From Acanthosepion esculentum (taxonomy: Eukaryota > Mollusca > Cephalopoda > Sepiida > Sepiidae), in the NCBI GenBank assembly GCA_964036315.1, contig OZ038478.1, positions 142,142,565-142,206,564 on the forward strand: DNA of 64,000 bases. Reading direction: 5' to 3'. Below are positions 16,643 through 28,589 of this stretch, in pieces (positions within the stretch are counted from its first letter, which is position 1; every line of letters starts with the position of its first letter). Made by a program: the position numbers and the translations under genes. Below the pieces are notes generated by a model. It saw only the letters and a list, made by a program, of their open reading frames with translations. It did no database searches and was not told the origin of the DNA.

Positions 16643-17978
16643 AGTGAATACCATCATGGAGTGCCGAAATTCGGTTCTAATCTACAAAGATGAACAGTGG
16701 ACCAAAAAGTCCTGTAACGAAAAATTTGACATTTCAATGGGTTCTCTGGATTCTGCTGAAGCTTCTGATCTTGTTGGATTATTTCTTTTGTATAATTTAA
16801 GTGCATTTGATTGCCTAGATTCTGATAGTGTAGGATTATATAGGGACGACGGGTTATTAGTAGTTAGGAATTCCACTAAAATTAAAGTAGATCGTATTAG
16901 AAAAATGATACATAAGGTATTTAAGGATCTAGGTCTCAGAGTAATAGTTTCCACTAATGTTAAACGAGTAGACTTCCTAGACGTCACCCTAGACCTCACT
17001 AGCAACACATACCAACCATATGTAAAAGTTAATTCCAATCAAATATACGTTCATCCAAATTCTAACCACCCCCCTGCAATCATCAAACACATACCCTATT
17101 CTATTGAATGTAGGATCAGTAACAACTCTTCAAACAGTGATATTTTTAATAAGCATAGTGACCTTTACAATTCCGCACTTAAACATAGTGGATATAAAAA
17201 TATTAATATTAAATATAAAAGCCCTATAAATAGCAACAATAATGGTAGAAAGAGATCTAGAAAAATCATATGGTATACTCCCCCTTTTAACATTATGGTT
17301 AAAACCAAATTGGGGCACCTGTTTCTAAACCTCATTAAAAAACATTTCCCCAAATCTGGAACCAACTCACTCAGTAAAATATTTAACTCTAATACTCTTA
17401 AGTTAAGCTATAGTTGTGCTGATAACCTAGAAAAAATAATTAAAAAACATAACAATAGTATATTCAGCAAGTATATAAATTCGGAGAGCCTGACAACCCA
17501 CAAGGTTGCACATAGCAACATTAAGCAAAATGACACAAATAATAAATCATGTAACTGCAGGAATCCCAATAATTGTCCACTAAATAATAACTGTTTAACT
17601 AGCTCTGTAGTTTATCTCAGTACTATATCAACACTAGAAAATCCAAATATAAAAAAAATTTCTACATAGGTTGCACCATGAGACCATTCAAGGAACGCTG
17701 GCGGGGTCACCTGCAATCTTTTAATAATAGTAACTATAAATATATGACTTCATTATCCAAATACTTTTGGAGTCTAAAAGAGAAAAATAAAACACCTAAG
17801 GTTAAATGGAAATTAATTAGAAAGGCCCGGACATGTAACTCACTATATGCCCCGTGTTACTTATGCCTTAACGAGAAACTTGAAATAATTAGATTTAAAA
17901 ATAAGACTGATCTTTTAAATCAAAGATATGAACTAACAGTTAACTGTAAGCATCGTCTTAAATTTAACTTAGTATAGA
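16643..17978 (+). pseudogene. PLE polyprotein, 5'-truncated and frameshifted copy
   Basis: This matches codons 286 to 728 of the intact copy almost base for base, including the YRDDG catalytic block, the cysteine cluster and the GIY-YIG domain. It lacks the N-terminal half and RT motif A. At 17651-17663 the A-run is two bases longer than in the intact copy, which breaks the frame just before the FYIG motif and brings in a stop. The nuclease then continues in another frame from 17678. It is therefore inactive on two counts. Confidence 0.93.
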
Positions 17979-18178
17979 AATCATATACTTTCTATGATAA
18001 TGATAAATGAAACTTAATAGACTATTACCTTTTTAGCATGATAGTCGCCTTATCGATATGAATGTGTACTGGGTACTTACAAAGTATCATACGTGTCTGT
18101 ATTTAGATGTATATATGTGTATGTTATGTAGAGTTATTTCTACTGTAGGATATGTATATGTGTATATAGGGATATATA

Positions 18179-18226
<48 letters not shown>

Positions 18227-19002
18227 AAGGTATATCGTTGCGTATATTGGCTTCTATCATGGGTTAACCTGTTTATGTGTATGAGTAAGGGAGTAAATTC
18301 TGGTAAGTGTCTACCACTAAATGTATGGGTATATGGGGATATTTATGTGTACTTGTGTGAGTGTAGATATATGTATGCCTATTGCATATGTATGTATATG
18401 TATGTGTGAGTGTGCATATATGTATGTATATGTAGTATGTATGTTTCTATGTGTATGTATAGGTTTATATATGCATATATATGTATATATATGTATGTTT
18501 AAATATGTATATGTTTATGTATATGTGTTTGTATATGGGTGTATATTTATATGTATGTGTGGGTGATTATATGGTTGAGCTCGACTGTCTCTGTATTGTT
18601 TATCTGGATGTGTCGATATGGGTATTTATATAGGATTAGATATTTATATATATATGTTGGTGTGTCATTGTATGTGTATTTGTATGTAGGCTTTAGTGTC
18701 TTGGAATGTATCATAGATACAAACTAAAATCTACTTTTGTTGATAAAGTACCTTTAATTGCTTACAGACCTTTGTTCTTTTCTTAAATTATGATTAACTT
18801 TTAATATATTTTATCATAATGTTGTTGGAATATTATTAGAATATAAGTTGGTCTATGTATGCTTATTTTTTTTTCTTTTTTATGCATGTGTCTATATGTT
18901 TATGTATATATGTATATGTGTTTGTATATGTATATGTGTGTGTGCGTATATGTGTATGTGTGTGTATGTATATGTGTATGTGTGTTTATGTGTGTATGTA
19001 TA

Positions 19003-19053
<51 letters not shown>

Positions 19054-19650
19054 GTGTATATATGCGTATGTATATTTGTGAATATGTATGTATGTATGTA
19101 TATGTTTGTCTGTAGATATATATGTGTATATATCTATGTGTAGTTGCGTATGTATGTGTGTATATATATGTACTAGCGGATGTGTATATGCATTTTTATA
19201 CTCATGTCGTTTTAATTTACGTTTGTTTAATTTTTCATGTATACACTTGTATTTGTAAATGTCTATATATATATATTTAGTGTATATACATATATGCATG
19301 CGTGCTTATGTATGTACATCTAGATGTGTATGTATGTATGTGTGTGCTTGTATATGGTTGCATCTTTATATGTATTTCTTCACTTGCCTTATTTACTTTT
19401 CTGCGTCGACGTACGGGTCAATATATTTATATGTGCTTATCTATGTGTATGTTTATGTACGTAGGTCTGTGTATGCGTACCTATTATCCTTATATGTGTC
19501 TATGCGGGTGCATGTATTAATTTATATGCGGATGTGCGAGTGTTCAATTATATGTGGAGGTGGTTATTTACTTTTGTCTGTAAATGTGTCGAAAACTATA
19601 TGTTTTCAAAAATGTATATATGTATATATGTGTGTATGTGTGTGTATGTG

Positions 19651-19719
<69 letters not shown>

Positions 19720-20484
19720 GGTTATTTGTTTAAATTTTTCAAGTTTAAATTCGTTTAATAACATTTTAAGCCACGAATAGCTTCGACATTTGACCGTCTG
19801 GATCATATTGAATGTAGATGTGTGTGCCTGTGTGTATCGATGTGTGTGTGTAGGTGTAGTGCATTTGCCTATGTGTGGTTTGCTTTTTTGTATGTGTGTG
19901 TATATATCTAGATGCGTCCCAGCGTTTGGCATGCCGTTGATCGAGTGATTTCACGTGAGAGGCGACTAACTTGCTGAAATGTAACGAAAAATGTATACAT
20001 CTATGTCTGGGACTCTAAATACAACTTTCAACTTAATTTCAATGAAAATATAAATTAAATAGCATATATATCTTTTATTTTTATTTTTAGATTTATTTTT
20101 TTTTTTTTTTTTCTCCTTAGTAATTTTACAATTTAAAACTTAATAGAGATCTGATTTAGATTTCTTAATAGGTAATTTTAATTTTATTTTTAATTTTAAT
20201 TTTTAATTTCAAATTTTATAAATCTTTTAATATCTAGATAGCCTTGCTTAGTTGTCAAATTTTTCGAATCATCCTATACTTGCTTTTTGATTGGCCACTC
20301 TGGCTTACGTAACAGCGTTTACTCTTAGCTAAGGATCGTTGATTAATTTGAAACTTTTAAAACCATTTATTCTATATTCTATATCATCACTTGACAAGAC
20401 ACAAGAAGTGTTGAAACAAAATGGCTACTTTTGTCGTGATTTTATAACATATTTATGTTGTAATATTCAAATAAATAATTATAT
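17979..20484 (+). other. 3' region of truncated PLE copy
   Basis: About 2.5 kb of non-coding sequence, nearly identical to 22805-25305. It is rich in T, G and A and poor in C over long parts (TATGTGTATG-type simple sequence), with a poly-T tract and an internal AT tract. It joins the 5' leader of the full copy directly, without spacer. Frames within it are repeat artefacts. Confidence 0.85.
18183..18223. repeat. poly-T tract in PLE 3' region (truncated copy)
   Basis: About 40 consecutive T; three bases longer than in the second copy. Confidence 0.95.
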
Positions 20485-20617
20485 CTGCTCTACTCTGTAT
20501 TGAGCACTCTTTAAAGAATATTGATTGTTGGTTATTGGATTTCATTCCGTATATACCAATCCTAAACTTGGATATTAGCTCCTATTACTGTCGAGCACTA
20601 TCTATTATATTCTTAAT
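20485..20617 (+). other. 5' leader of full-length PLE
   Basis: The sequence between the last shared base of the truncated copy and the ATG of the intact ORF. It begins CTGCTCTACTCTG, which probably marks the element's 5' end. No obvious TATA box is seen. If Penelope biology holds, promoter activity would reside in the upstream copy's 3' end plus this leader; that is inference. Confidence 0.6.
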
Positions 20618-22804
20618 ATGGATAAAATCGATTTCGAATTATCACTGAAGAACATTCCCACCACAAACAAAAGGGATTATTTCGTCCATTTGACTCAGCA
20701 AACCGAAAACTTCATAAGGAGAATGAGATGGAAGGCTTTTTTCTTCCTTCAGAATAAGGAACAACTATATGAACAAGAGAACTATGGTTTTAAAAGTCTC
20801 AAAACTGCACCTATAATAAAGGATCTATTGAGTTTCGAGAATGATCTATTAGATATCATCAAGGGATTAACCTTCTACAAATTCAAGAACTGTTTCCAAA
20901 AAAATCTGGATATCATTGTCAAAGACATCAATAAATCAGAAGACCTATATGTTAAATCTGATAAGACTGCCAACTTTTATAAATTATCCCCTAGGAATTA
21001 TGACAAATTAGTAACAAATAGTCTAACCAGTAGTTACAAAAAAATTAATACGGACAATTTTAACCAAATTGATAAAATTAACTCTATCAGCAAATCAATT
21101 ACTGATAAACTAAAGATAAGTGATCGAGTTAGTAAATTACAACCTAAAGAAGCCTATATTTTATTAAAAGATCACAAACCCGATTTCAGATCTAAGCCAT
21201 CAACTAGGATTATAAACCCAACTAGACCGGAAATTGGCAGGATTAGTAAGAACATCTTAGAAAGAACCAACAACTCCATAAAGAAAACCCTCGGACTATT
21301 ACAATGGATTAACACTGCGGATGTCATCAACTGGTTTACTAACATCGGATTTAAGGGTAAATGTACCTTCATACAGTTTGACATTACAGACTATTATCCA
21401 TCTATATCCAAAAATCTGTTCACTTGTGCCCTGGATTTCGCTCGGGAATACTCCAACATTTCTGAAAGAGAAGTGAATACCATCATGGAGTGCCGAAATT
21501 CGGTTCTAATCTACAAAGATGAACAGTGGACCAAAAAGTCCTGTAACGAAAAATTTGACATTTCAATGGGTTCTCTGGATTCTGCTGAAGCTTCTGATCT
21601 TGTTGGATTATTTCTTTTGTATAATTTAAGTGCATTTGATTGCCTAGATTCTGATAGTGTAGGATTATATAGGGACGACGGGTTATTAGTAGTTAGGAAT
21701 TCCACTAAAATTAAAGTAGATCGTATTAGAAAAATGATACATAAGGTATTTAAGGATCTAGGTCTCAGAGTAATAGTTTCCACTAATGTTAAACGAGTAG
21801 ACTTCCTAGACGTCACCCTAGACCTCACTAGCAACACATACCAACCATATGTAAAAGTTAATTCCAATCAAATATACGTTCATCCAAATTCTAACCACCC
21901 CCCTGCAATCATCAAACACATACCCTATTCTATTGAATGTAGGATCAGTAACAACTCTTCAAACAGTGATATTTTTAATAAGCATAGTGACCTTTACAAT
22001 TCCGCACTTAAACATAGTGGATATAAAAATATTAATATTAAATATAAAAGCCCTATAAATAGCAACAATAATGGTAGAAAGAGATCTAGAAAAATCATAT
22101 GGTATACTCCCCCTTTTAACATTATGGTTAAAACCAAATTGGGGCACCTGTTTCTAAACCTCATTAAAAAACATTTCCCCAAATCTGGAACCAACTCACT
22201 CAGTAAAATATTTAACTCTAATACTCTTAAGTTAAGCTATAGTTGTGCTGATAACCTAGAAAAAATAATTAAAAAACATAACAATAGTATATTCAGCAAG
22301 TATATAAATTCGGAGAGCCTGACAACCCACAAGGTTGCACATAGCAACATTAAGCAAAATGACACAAATAATAAATCATGTAACTGCAGGAATCCCAATA
22401 ATTGTCCACTAAATAATAACTGTTTAACTAGCTCTGTAGTTTATCTCAGTACTATATCAACACTAGAAAATCCAAATATAAAGAAATTCTACATAGGTTG
22501 CACCATGAGACCATTCAAGGAACGCTGGCGGGGTCACCTGCAATCTTTTAATAATAGTAACTATAAATATATGACTTCATTATCCAAATACTTTTGGAGT
22601 CTAAAAGAGAAAAATAAAACACCTAAGGTTAAATGGAAATTAATTAGAAAGGCCCGGACATGTAACTCACTATATGCCCCGTGTTACTTATGCCTTAACG
22701 AGAAACTTGAAATAATTAGATTTAAAAATAAGACTGATCTTTTAAATCAAAGATATGAACTAACAGTTAACTGTAAGCATCGTCTTAAATTTAACTTAGT
22801 ATAG
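20618..22804 (+). CDS. Penelope-like retroelement polyprotein (reverse transcriptase + GIY-YIG endonuclease)
   Basis: An uninterrupted 728-residue protein. The RT region includes a conserved fold-entry block near residues 176-215 (KEAYILLKDHKPDF, RIINPTRPEIGRISK), motif A QFDITDYYPSI (D255) and motif C LYRDDGLL (DD at 353-354). The more usual PLE form is YxDD with V in the second place, so this protein has R there. A DFLDVTLDL block follows (395-403). A cysteine cluster lies at C588, C590, C596 and C602. The C-terminal GIY-YIG nuclease has VVYLSTIS...FYIG (607-627), an R-rich helix (RPFKERWRGH), LCLNEKLEII with the catalytic-type E695, and LLNQRYEL with N710. It would copy its RNA at nicked target DNA in the nucleus. 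All catalytic motifs look intact, so the element could be active or only recently silent. The ATG is the first in frame after the 5' leader. Confidence 0.93.
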   Translation: MDKIDFELSLKNIPTTNKRDYFVHLTQQTENFIRRMRWKAFFFLQNKEQLYEQENYGFKSLKTAPIIKDLLSFENDLLDIIKGLTFYKFKNCFQKNLDIIVKDINKSEDLYVKSDKTANFYKLSPRNYDKLVTNSLTSSYKKINTDNFNQIDKINSISKSITDKLKISDRVSKLQPKEAYILLKDHKPDFRSKPSTRIINPTRPEIGRISKNILERTNNSIKKTLGLLQWINTADVINWFTNIGFKGKCTFIQFDITDYYPSISKNLFTCALDFAREYSNISEREVNTIMECRNSVLIYKDEQWTKKSCNEKFDISMGSLDSAEASDLVGLFLLYNLSAFDCLDSDSVGLYRDDGLLVVRNSTKIKVDRIRKMIHKVFKDLGLRVIVSTNVKRVDFLDVTLDLTSNTYQPYVKVNSNQIYVHPNSNHPPAIIKHIPYSIECRISNNSSNSDIFNKHSDLYNSALKHSGYKNINIKYKSPINSNNNGRKRSRKIIWYTPPFNIMVKTKLGHLFLNLIKKHFPKSGTNSLSKIFNSNTLKLSYSCADNLEKIIKKHNNSIFSKYINSESLTTHKVAHSNIKQNDTNNKSCNCRNPNNCPLNNNCLTSSVVYLSTISTLENPNIKKFYIGCTMRPFKERWRGHLQSFNNSNYKYMTSLSKYFWSLKEKNKTPKVKWKLIRKARTCNSLYAPCYLCLNEKLEIIRFKNKTDLLNQRYELTVNCKHRLKFNLV

Positions 22805-23005
22805 AAATCATATACTTTCTATGATAATGATAAATGAAACTTAATAGACTATTACCTTTTTAGCATGATAGTCGCCTTATCGATATGAATGTGTACTGGG
22901 TACTTACAAAGTATCATACGTGTCTGTATTTAGATGTATATATGTGTATGTTATGTAGAGTTATTTCTACTGTAGGATATGTATATGTGTATATAGGGAT
23001 ATATA

Positions 23006-23050
<45 letters not shown>

Positions 23051-23826
23051 AAGGTATATCGTTGCGTATATTGGCTTCTATCATGGGTTAACCTGTTTAT
23101 GTGTATGAGTAAGGGAGTAAATTCTGGTAAGTGTCTACCACTAAATGTATGGGTATATGGGGATATTTATGTGTACTTGTGTGAGTGTAGATATATGTAT
23201 GCCTATTGCATATGTATGTATATGTATGTGTGAGTGTGCATATATGTATGTATATGTAGTATGTATGTTTCTATGTGTATGTATAGGTTTATATATGCAT
23301 ATATATGTATATATATGTATGTTTAAATATGTATATGTTTATGTATATGTGTTTGTATATGGGTGTATATTTATATGTATGTGTGGGTGATTATATGGTT
23401 GAGCTCGACTGTCTCTGTATTGTTTATCTGGATGTGTCGATATGGGTATTTATATAGGATTAGATATTTATATATATATGTTGGTGTGTCATTGTATGTG
23501 TATTTGTATGTAGGCTTTAGTGTCTTGGAATGTATCATAGATACAAACTAAAATCTACTTTTGTTGATAAAGTACCTTTAATTGCTTACAGACCTTTGTT
23601 CTTTTCTTAAATTATGATTAACTTTTAATATATTTTATCATAATGTTGTTGGAATATTATTAGAATATAAGTTGGTCTATGTATGCTTATTTTTTTTTCT
23701 TTTTTATGCATGTGTCTATATGTTTATGTATATATGTATATGTGTTTGTATATGTATATGTGTGTGTGCGTATATGTGTATGTGTGTGTATGTATATGTG
23801 TATGTGTGTTTATGTGTGTATGTATA

Positions 23827-23877
<51 letters not shown>

Positions 23878-24474
23878 GTGTATATATGCGTATGTATATT
23901 TGTGAATATGTATGTATGTATGTATATGTTTGTCTGTAGATATATATGTGTATATATCTATGTGTAGTTGCGTATGTATGTGTGTATATATATGTACTAG
24001 CGGATGTGTATATGCATTTTTATACTCATGTCGTTTTAATTTACGTTTGTTTAATTTTTCATGTATACACTTGTATTTGTAAATGTCTATATATATATAT
24101 TTAGTGTATATACATATATGCATGCGTGCTTATGTATGTACATCTAGATGTGTATGTATGTATGTGTGTGCTTGTATATGGTTGCATCTTTATATGTATT
24201 TCTTCACTTGCCTTATTTACTTTTCTGCGTCGACGTATGGGTCAATATATTTATATGTGCTTATCTATGTGTATGTTTATGTACGTAGGTCTGTGTATGC
24301 GTACCTATTATCCTTATATGTGTCTATGCGGGTGCATGTATTAATTTATATGCGGATGTGCGAGTGTTCAATTATATGTGGAGGTGGTTATTTACTTTTG
24401 TCTGTAAATGTGTCGAAAACTATATGTTTTCAAAAATGTATATATGTATATATGTGTGTATGTGTGTGTATGTG

Positions 24475-24539
<65 letters not shown>

Positions 24540-25296
24540 GGTTATTTGTTTAAATTTTTCAAGTTTAAATTCGTTTAATAACATTTTAAGCCACGAATAG
24601 CTTCGACATTTGACCGTCTGGATCATATTGAATGTAGATGTGTGTGCCTGTGTGTATCGATGTGTGTGTGTAGGTGTAGTGCATTTGCCTATGTGTGGTT
24701 TGCTTTTTTGTATGTGTGTGTATATATCTAGATGCGTCCCAGCGTTTGGCATGCCGTTGATCGAGTGATTTCACGTGAGAGGCGACTAACTTGCTGAAAT
24801 GTAACGAAAAATGTATACATCTATGTCTGGGACTCTAAATACAACTTTCAACTTAATTTCAATGAAAATATAAATTAAATAGCATATATATCTTTTATTT
24901 TTATTTTTAGATTTATTTTTTTTTTTTTTTTTTCTCCTTAGTAATTTTACAATTTAAAACTTAATAGAGATCTGATTTAGATTTCTTAATAGGTAATTTT
25001 AATTTTATTTTTAATTTTAATTTTTAATTTCAAATTTTATAAATCTTTTAATATCTAGATAGCCTTGCTTAGTTGTCAAATTTTTCGAATCATCCTATAC
25101 TTGCTTTTTGATTGGCCACTCTGGCTTACGTAACAGCGTTTACTCTTAGCTAAGGATCGTTGATTAATTTGAAACTTTTAAAACCATTTATTCTATATTC
25201 TATATCATCACTTGACAAGACACAAGAAGTGTTGAAACAAAATGGCTACTTTTGTCGTGATTTTATAACATATTTATGTTGTAATATTCAAATAAA

Positions 25297-25305
<9 letters not shown>
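22805..25305 (+). other. 3' region of full-length PLE
   Basis: A long C-poor, GT/AT-rich non-coding region after the stop, shared with the truncated copy. It contains a poly-T tract, an internal AT tract near 24480-24530, a second T-run near 24918, and ends in AATTATAT before an AT microsatellite. It is much longer than the 3' ends usually described for PLEs. The GU-rich transcript could bind GU-recognising RNA proteins; that is speculation. Confidence 0.8.
23008..23047. repeat. poly-T tract in PLE 3' region (full copy)
   Basis: A long uninterrupted T tract, three bases shorter than its partner in the truncated copy. Confidence 0.95.
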
Positions 25306-25334
<29 letters not shown>

Positions 25335-25335
25335 G
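25306..25335. repeat. (AT)n tract at PLE 3' end
   Basis: AT dinucleotides begin where similarity between the two PLE copies ends. Confidence 0.9.
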
Positions 25336-25424
25336 TAGATTACATTGTATTATATAAGTATAGTATACATACATATTTTATATATTTCCTTATTGCATAT
25401 TTACATTATATATATATATATATA

Positions 25425-25960
25425 CTAGCAGCATGGCCCAGCGTTGCCAGTGCTTGATTAAAAAATCGTACGTTTAGGTAGTTTCCTCTTACTTTTCAAC
25501 GAATATGTGTAAAGTTATTTGCAGTACAAACGGTAGTTACGCTCACCAAGCGTTTCATGTGGCAAAACATACTGGCTCCGTTGAGATTGACTGGAAATCC
25601 TCAAAGAGCCCTCTACCTCGGTTTCCTCCTCCCGCTTTCTCTTTGCCGCAGAGGCTCTTTTAGAAAGCCTGCTAACTTTGCCTCGCCATGATATTTTGGC
25701 ACGCTTAGCAAAGCTGCCGAGTCGGTCATCGCCACAGCACTCAGAAGAGTGCAAAGCAGAGGTTGAAGTAGACGCCAGCCGCTTCTCACCCAATGAGGCG
25801 CACTCAATGGAATCATGCTCCCATTTCCCCTTAGCCGGTGAGTCTTTTTTAGAACTTCTGATAAGGTTGCCTCGCCAGGATGTTTATGGACTGCTGAGGG
25901 CGGAACCATTTTCACTCAGCACGTATGCAGGTTTTTTTTCAGTAAGGACGTGAATAAAGG
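25425..25960 (-). mobile_element. Helitron 3' end and internal sequence
   Basis: Read on the minus strand this ends GCCATGCTGCTAG, followed by T of an AT tract. It has the same subterminal block as 9000-9050 (CGTACGATTTTTTAATCAAGC, then a GC-rich hairpin-like segment). The 5' limit is unknown. Moderately GC-rich sequence continues to about 26460, and a 92-codon minus frame inside it has no recognised domain. Confidence 0.5.
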
Positions 25961-26462
25961 AAGTGCTTATTTTGGTAAGATGCGACGATTAAAGAAAAAG
26001 TGTTGACAAAGTCGAATATGTCAGTTGTGGCTCAAAGTCAGACCTGCTAGCAGAGAAAAAAAGCCGAATTTCAATGGCCCTGCACCCATTCCATAATTTG
26101 AGGTCAAATGTTTTCTTCCACTCCACTGCACACACTGACCTGTTTATTCCCGCGCATAGCATGACCTTAAAAAATCTGCATTTAGGAAATACCCAACCGG
26201 AAAAAAACATTTTTAAGGGTTGACCGATAGTCGATTTGCATTCTGTTTGGGGTGGGGCGCTCAGAGTTGAAACTTCACATAATGACTCCCAATGGCCTGT
26301 TCATAAATCCAGTCGGTTTTCGCTAAAAACCGACACGCGGTTCAGGCGAAATCTGGGCGTATCGGTTTTTGGGTTTTATCGATTTTCCGCGCTGTTTAGG
26401 GGTCCGTGTTCATGGAACTTCTGGACAACACTTCTAATGGTAAATGAAGGGAAGTGAATAGA
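25961..26462. other. unassigned, possibly Helitron interior
   Basis: No motif is recognised. It lies between the Helitron-like segment and a LINE tail and could belong to either. Confidence 0.35.
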
Positions 26463-27010
26463 TCAAGGCGACTGGAGATGTCGATTGACGTTACAATTAA
26501 ATAGTTGGAAATTGTAATTGTCAGGGAAACAGGAATAAGGAAGGGAGTTCCACAGGCGAGATGTGCGAGACATGAAGCTATTGGAGTAGAAGAGACGTCT
26601 ATATCTAACAGTTTCAACGGTGAAGGGGTGGGAACGGGATGCCAGCCTCGTATGACATTTAAATTCATGAGGTCTAGGAACCAGCGAAAGCAGCTCATCG
26701 GGGCAATTACCGTGAAAGTATTTGTAAAAAAGACAGAGCGAGGCAACGTCGCGTCTGTGAGAGAACGACTGCAGACGAGATGACAGATCAGGGCCAATTA
26801 CATTGCATATCCGTCTCTGGATCTTATCAAGAACCCTGAGGCAAACAGCAGGGGCTCCAGACCATATATGACAGCAACACTCCATGCAAGGGCGAATGGT
26901 CGATTTATAGATTTGGAGGATCGATTCCGGGGAGAAACAATTCCTGTCTAGGCACAGGGAGCCAACTTTAATTGCCACGGTCTGTGTACTTGTCTTAATC
27001 AAGTTGCCGC
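26463..27010 (-). pseudogene. Jockey-like LINE, RT C-terminal fragment
   Basis: A continuous minus-strand frame encodes the C-terminal end of a LINE RT: FSPESILQIYKSTIRPCMEC, CCHIWSGAPAVCLRVLDKIQ, RRICNVIGPDLSSRLQS, LSLVPRPHEF and SRLWNSLPYSCFP, ending near 26463. It is 5'-truncated, and its right edge reaches an AT tract. The same region, more decayed, is present at 46700-47150 (minus). No catalytic motif is retained. Confidence 0.87.
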
Positions 27011-27038
27011 CTAAACACGTGAAATGATATTGATGAAT

Positions 27039-27039
27039 G

Positions 27040-27106
<67 letters not shown>
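27039..27106. repeat. (AT)n microsatellite
   Basis: A pure AT tract. Confidence 0.97.
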
Positions 27107-27109
<3 letters not shown>

Positions 27110-28101
27110 AAGGTAATAAATCTATTGGTTTATAGTCCAAGAGGATCCTAGGAATATAAAATATCTAAACTGATACACAAATAGAGATCAATGTATTTAT
27201 CATTACAGAGCAAGTAATTATCAAACAATAAAATACAAAATCACCACATATGGGAAATAGGCTTAATTCAACCTACGAAAAATTCTTCAGTTTTATTCAA
27301 TCCCTGTATAAACTGATTTCGTGTAAAAATTTAATTGTGACAGTTAAAAAAAATAATAATACAGAATTTATCCATTTCAGTGTTTCAGTCACGCGAAATG
27401 CACGAGAGCGGTATCAAGTGGGTGGAACGTGTTAAAGAAGAGGAAAGATGTGTTATCGGGAAGAGGTTTTATGAAATTAAACCTGGATATTAACCTTAGG
27501 GTATTAAATTGGAGTAATATAAAGAATGAAATGTTAAATTGAAACTAAGAGAGAAACAAAAATGGGTTTTAAAAATAACTTAAAGTATAAGGATAAAGTT
27601 ATGTATAAAAATACGAAATCATACTTTAAAATATACTACCAAAGACTAGTTATTTTTAAAAATGAGATATATTTAAATAGATTATAAATGAGTCATATTT
27701 AGATAATTTATATTAAAATAAAGTAAAATTATATTTAAAAATATATATTTAATATGAAATCAGTAGATTATATTAAAGAATAAAAAATATTTAGAAATAA
27801 GATAAAATAAATTACATATTTAGAAAAAATAAGTACAAATTTAAATTTAAACTTAAGTTAAATAAAAACAAGATATTTAAAAAAAATATAAATTCGTACT
27901 TAAAAATACTTAAAAATCCAAAGTTATATTTCAAAATAACCCTAAAATATATAGAACAAAATATGTAAGAGATAAAATAAAAGAGAGTTCTTAGAACAGA
28001 GGACAATTATGAGATATAATTAATAAGGTATAAAAATGGAAATATAGAAATTAGAATTAGTTATACATTCGACATTTGAAGAGTTAGAGAAATATAGTAG
28101 C
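27107..28101. other. A/T-rich tail, probably PLE 3' region
   Basis: From about 27530 the plus strand is very A-rich, with recurring TTAAAAATA-type blocks. It lies downstream (minus strand) of a PLE nuclease fragment and is plausibly that element's 3' region. No protein is supported. Confidence 0.4.
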
Positions 28102-28560
28102 TTATAAAGTAAAATCTATATTACGGAAAATCAAATTTGTTTTATTTCGACATTTTAATACTAATTCATTCCTTTGATCCAATAGTTGGCTTTGATTATT
28201 GTATTTTATTATTCTATTTTTTTCTTCTATACTTAAGATACATCTATCTCTAAGACTGTCAGGAGTACGTGCGGAATCTATAATCTTCCAATCTATCTCT
28301 AGGTTCAAACCTTTCTCCTTCAATTTCCAAAAGTTGTTTGAAAGAGCTTTCTGGTGTTTTAATATAGGGTTGATAAAAGAGTGCCTATAGGTAAAAAATC
28401 TGTTTCCATTCCCCTGAGGAAATTCCAATGTAAATATTATAATTTTTTATCTTCTCTTTAGGAGAAATGCTTGCCTGATATAAAACCCTAATATCCATCT
28501 ACTCGACAAGTTGTTTTTTTATATCTACAATTACAGGAGCGTTCAATACCAGGTTTGTTG
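28102..28560 (-). pseudogene. PLE GIY-YIG endonuclease relic
   Basis: On the minus strand the translation reads NAPVIVDIKKQLVE, then VLYQASISPKEK, YNIYIGISSGEWK, a frameshift, RHSFINPILKHQKALSNNFW, KLKEKGLNLEIDWKIIDSAR, ILSIEEKNRIIKYNN and LLDQRNELVLKCRNK. This matches the order of the nuclease in the intact copy at 22490-22790 (YIG, WxLK, EK, LLNQRxEL), so it belongs to a related but distinct family. The RT is missing. Confidence 0.85.
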
Positions 28561-28589
28561 TTTATATCATAGAAATTTCTTAAAATATA

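Larger units (their letters stand above)
16643..25305 (+). mobile_element. tandem Penelope-like element (truncated copy plus full copy)
   Basis: Two direct repeats, 16643-20484 and 21472-25305, flank 987 bases of unique sequence. The second repeat plus the unique part is one complete element: a short 5' leader (20485-20617), a 728-codon ORF and a 2.5-kb 3' region. The first repeat is the same element truncated at codon 286. Reading down the two copies, the differences I see are a 2-base insertion in an A-run, length changes in a poly-T and an AT tract, one T in a second poly-T, and a C/T change near 19410/24238. Such a 5'-truncated copy joined head-to-tail to a full copy is the arrangement known for Penelope-like retroelements. 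The near-identity implies a very recent insertion, or gene conversion or duplication. Confidence 0.9.

Noticed and set aside
24790..24835. CTGAAATG...CGAAAAATG in the PLE 3' region as a hammerhead
   Set aside because: Two core positions are wrong and stem II is missing, in both copies.
16643..25305. LTR retrotransposon with 3.8-kb LTRs
   Set aside because: The direct repeats contain coding sequence of a GIY-YIG PLE and the unit is explained better as a truncated copy in tandem with a full copy.
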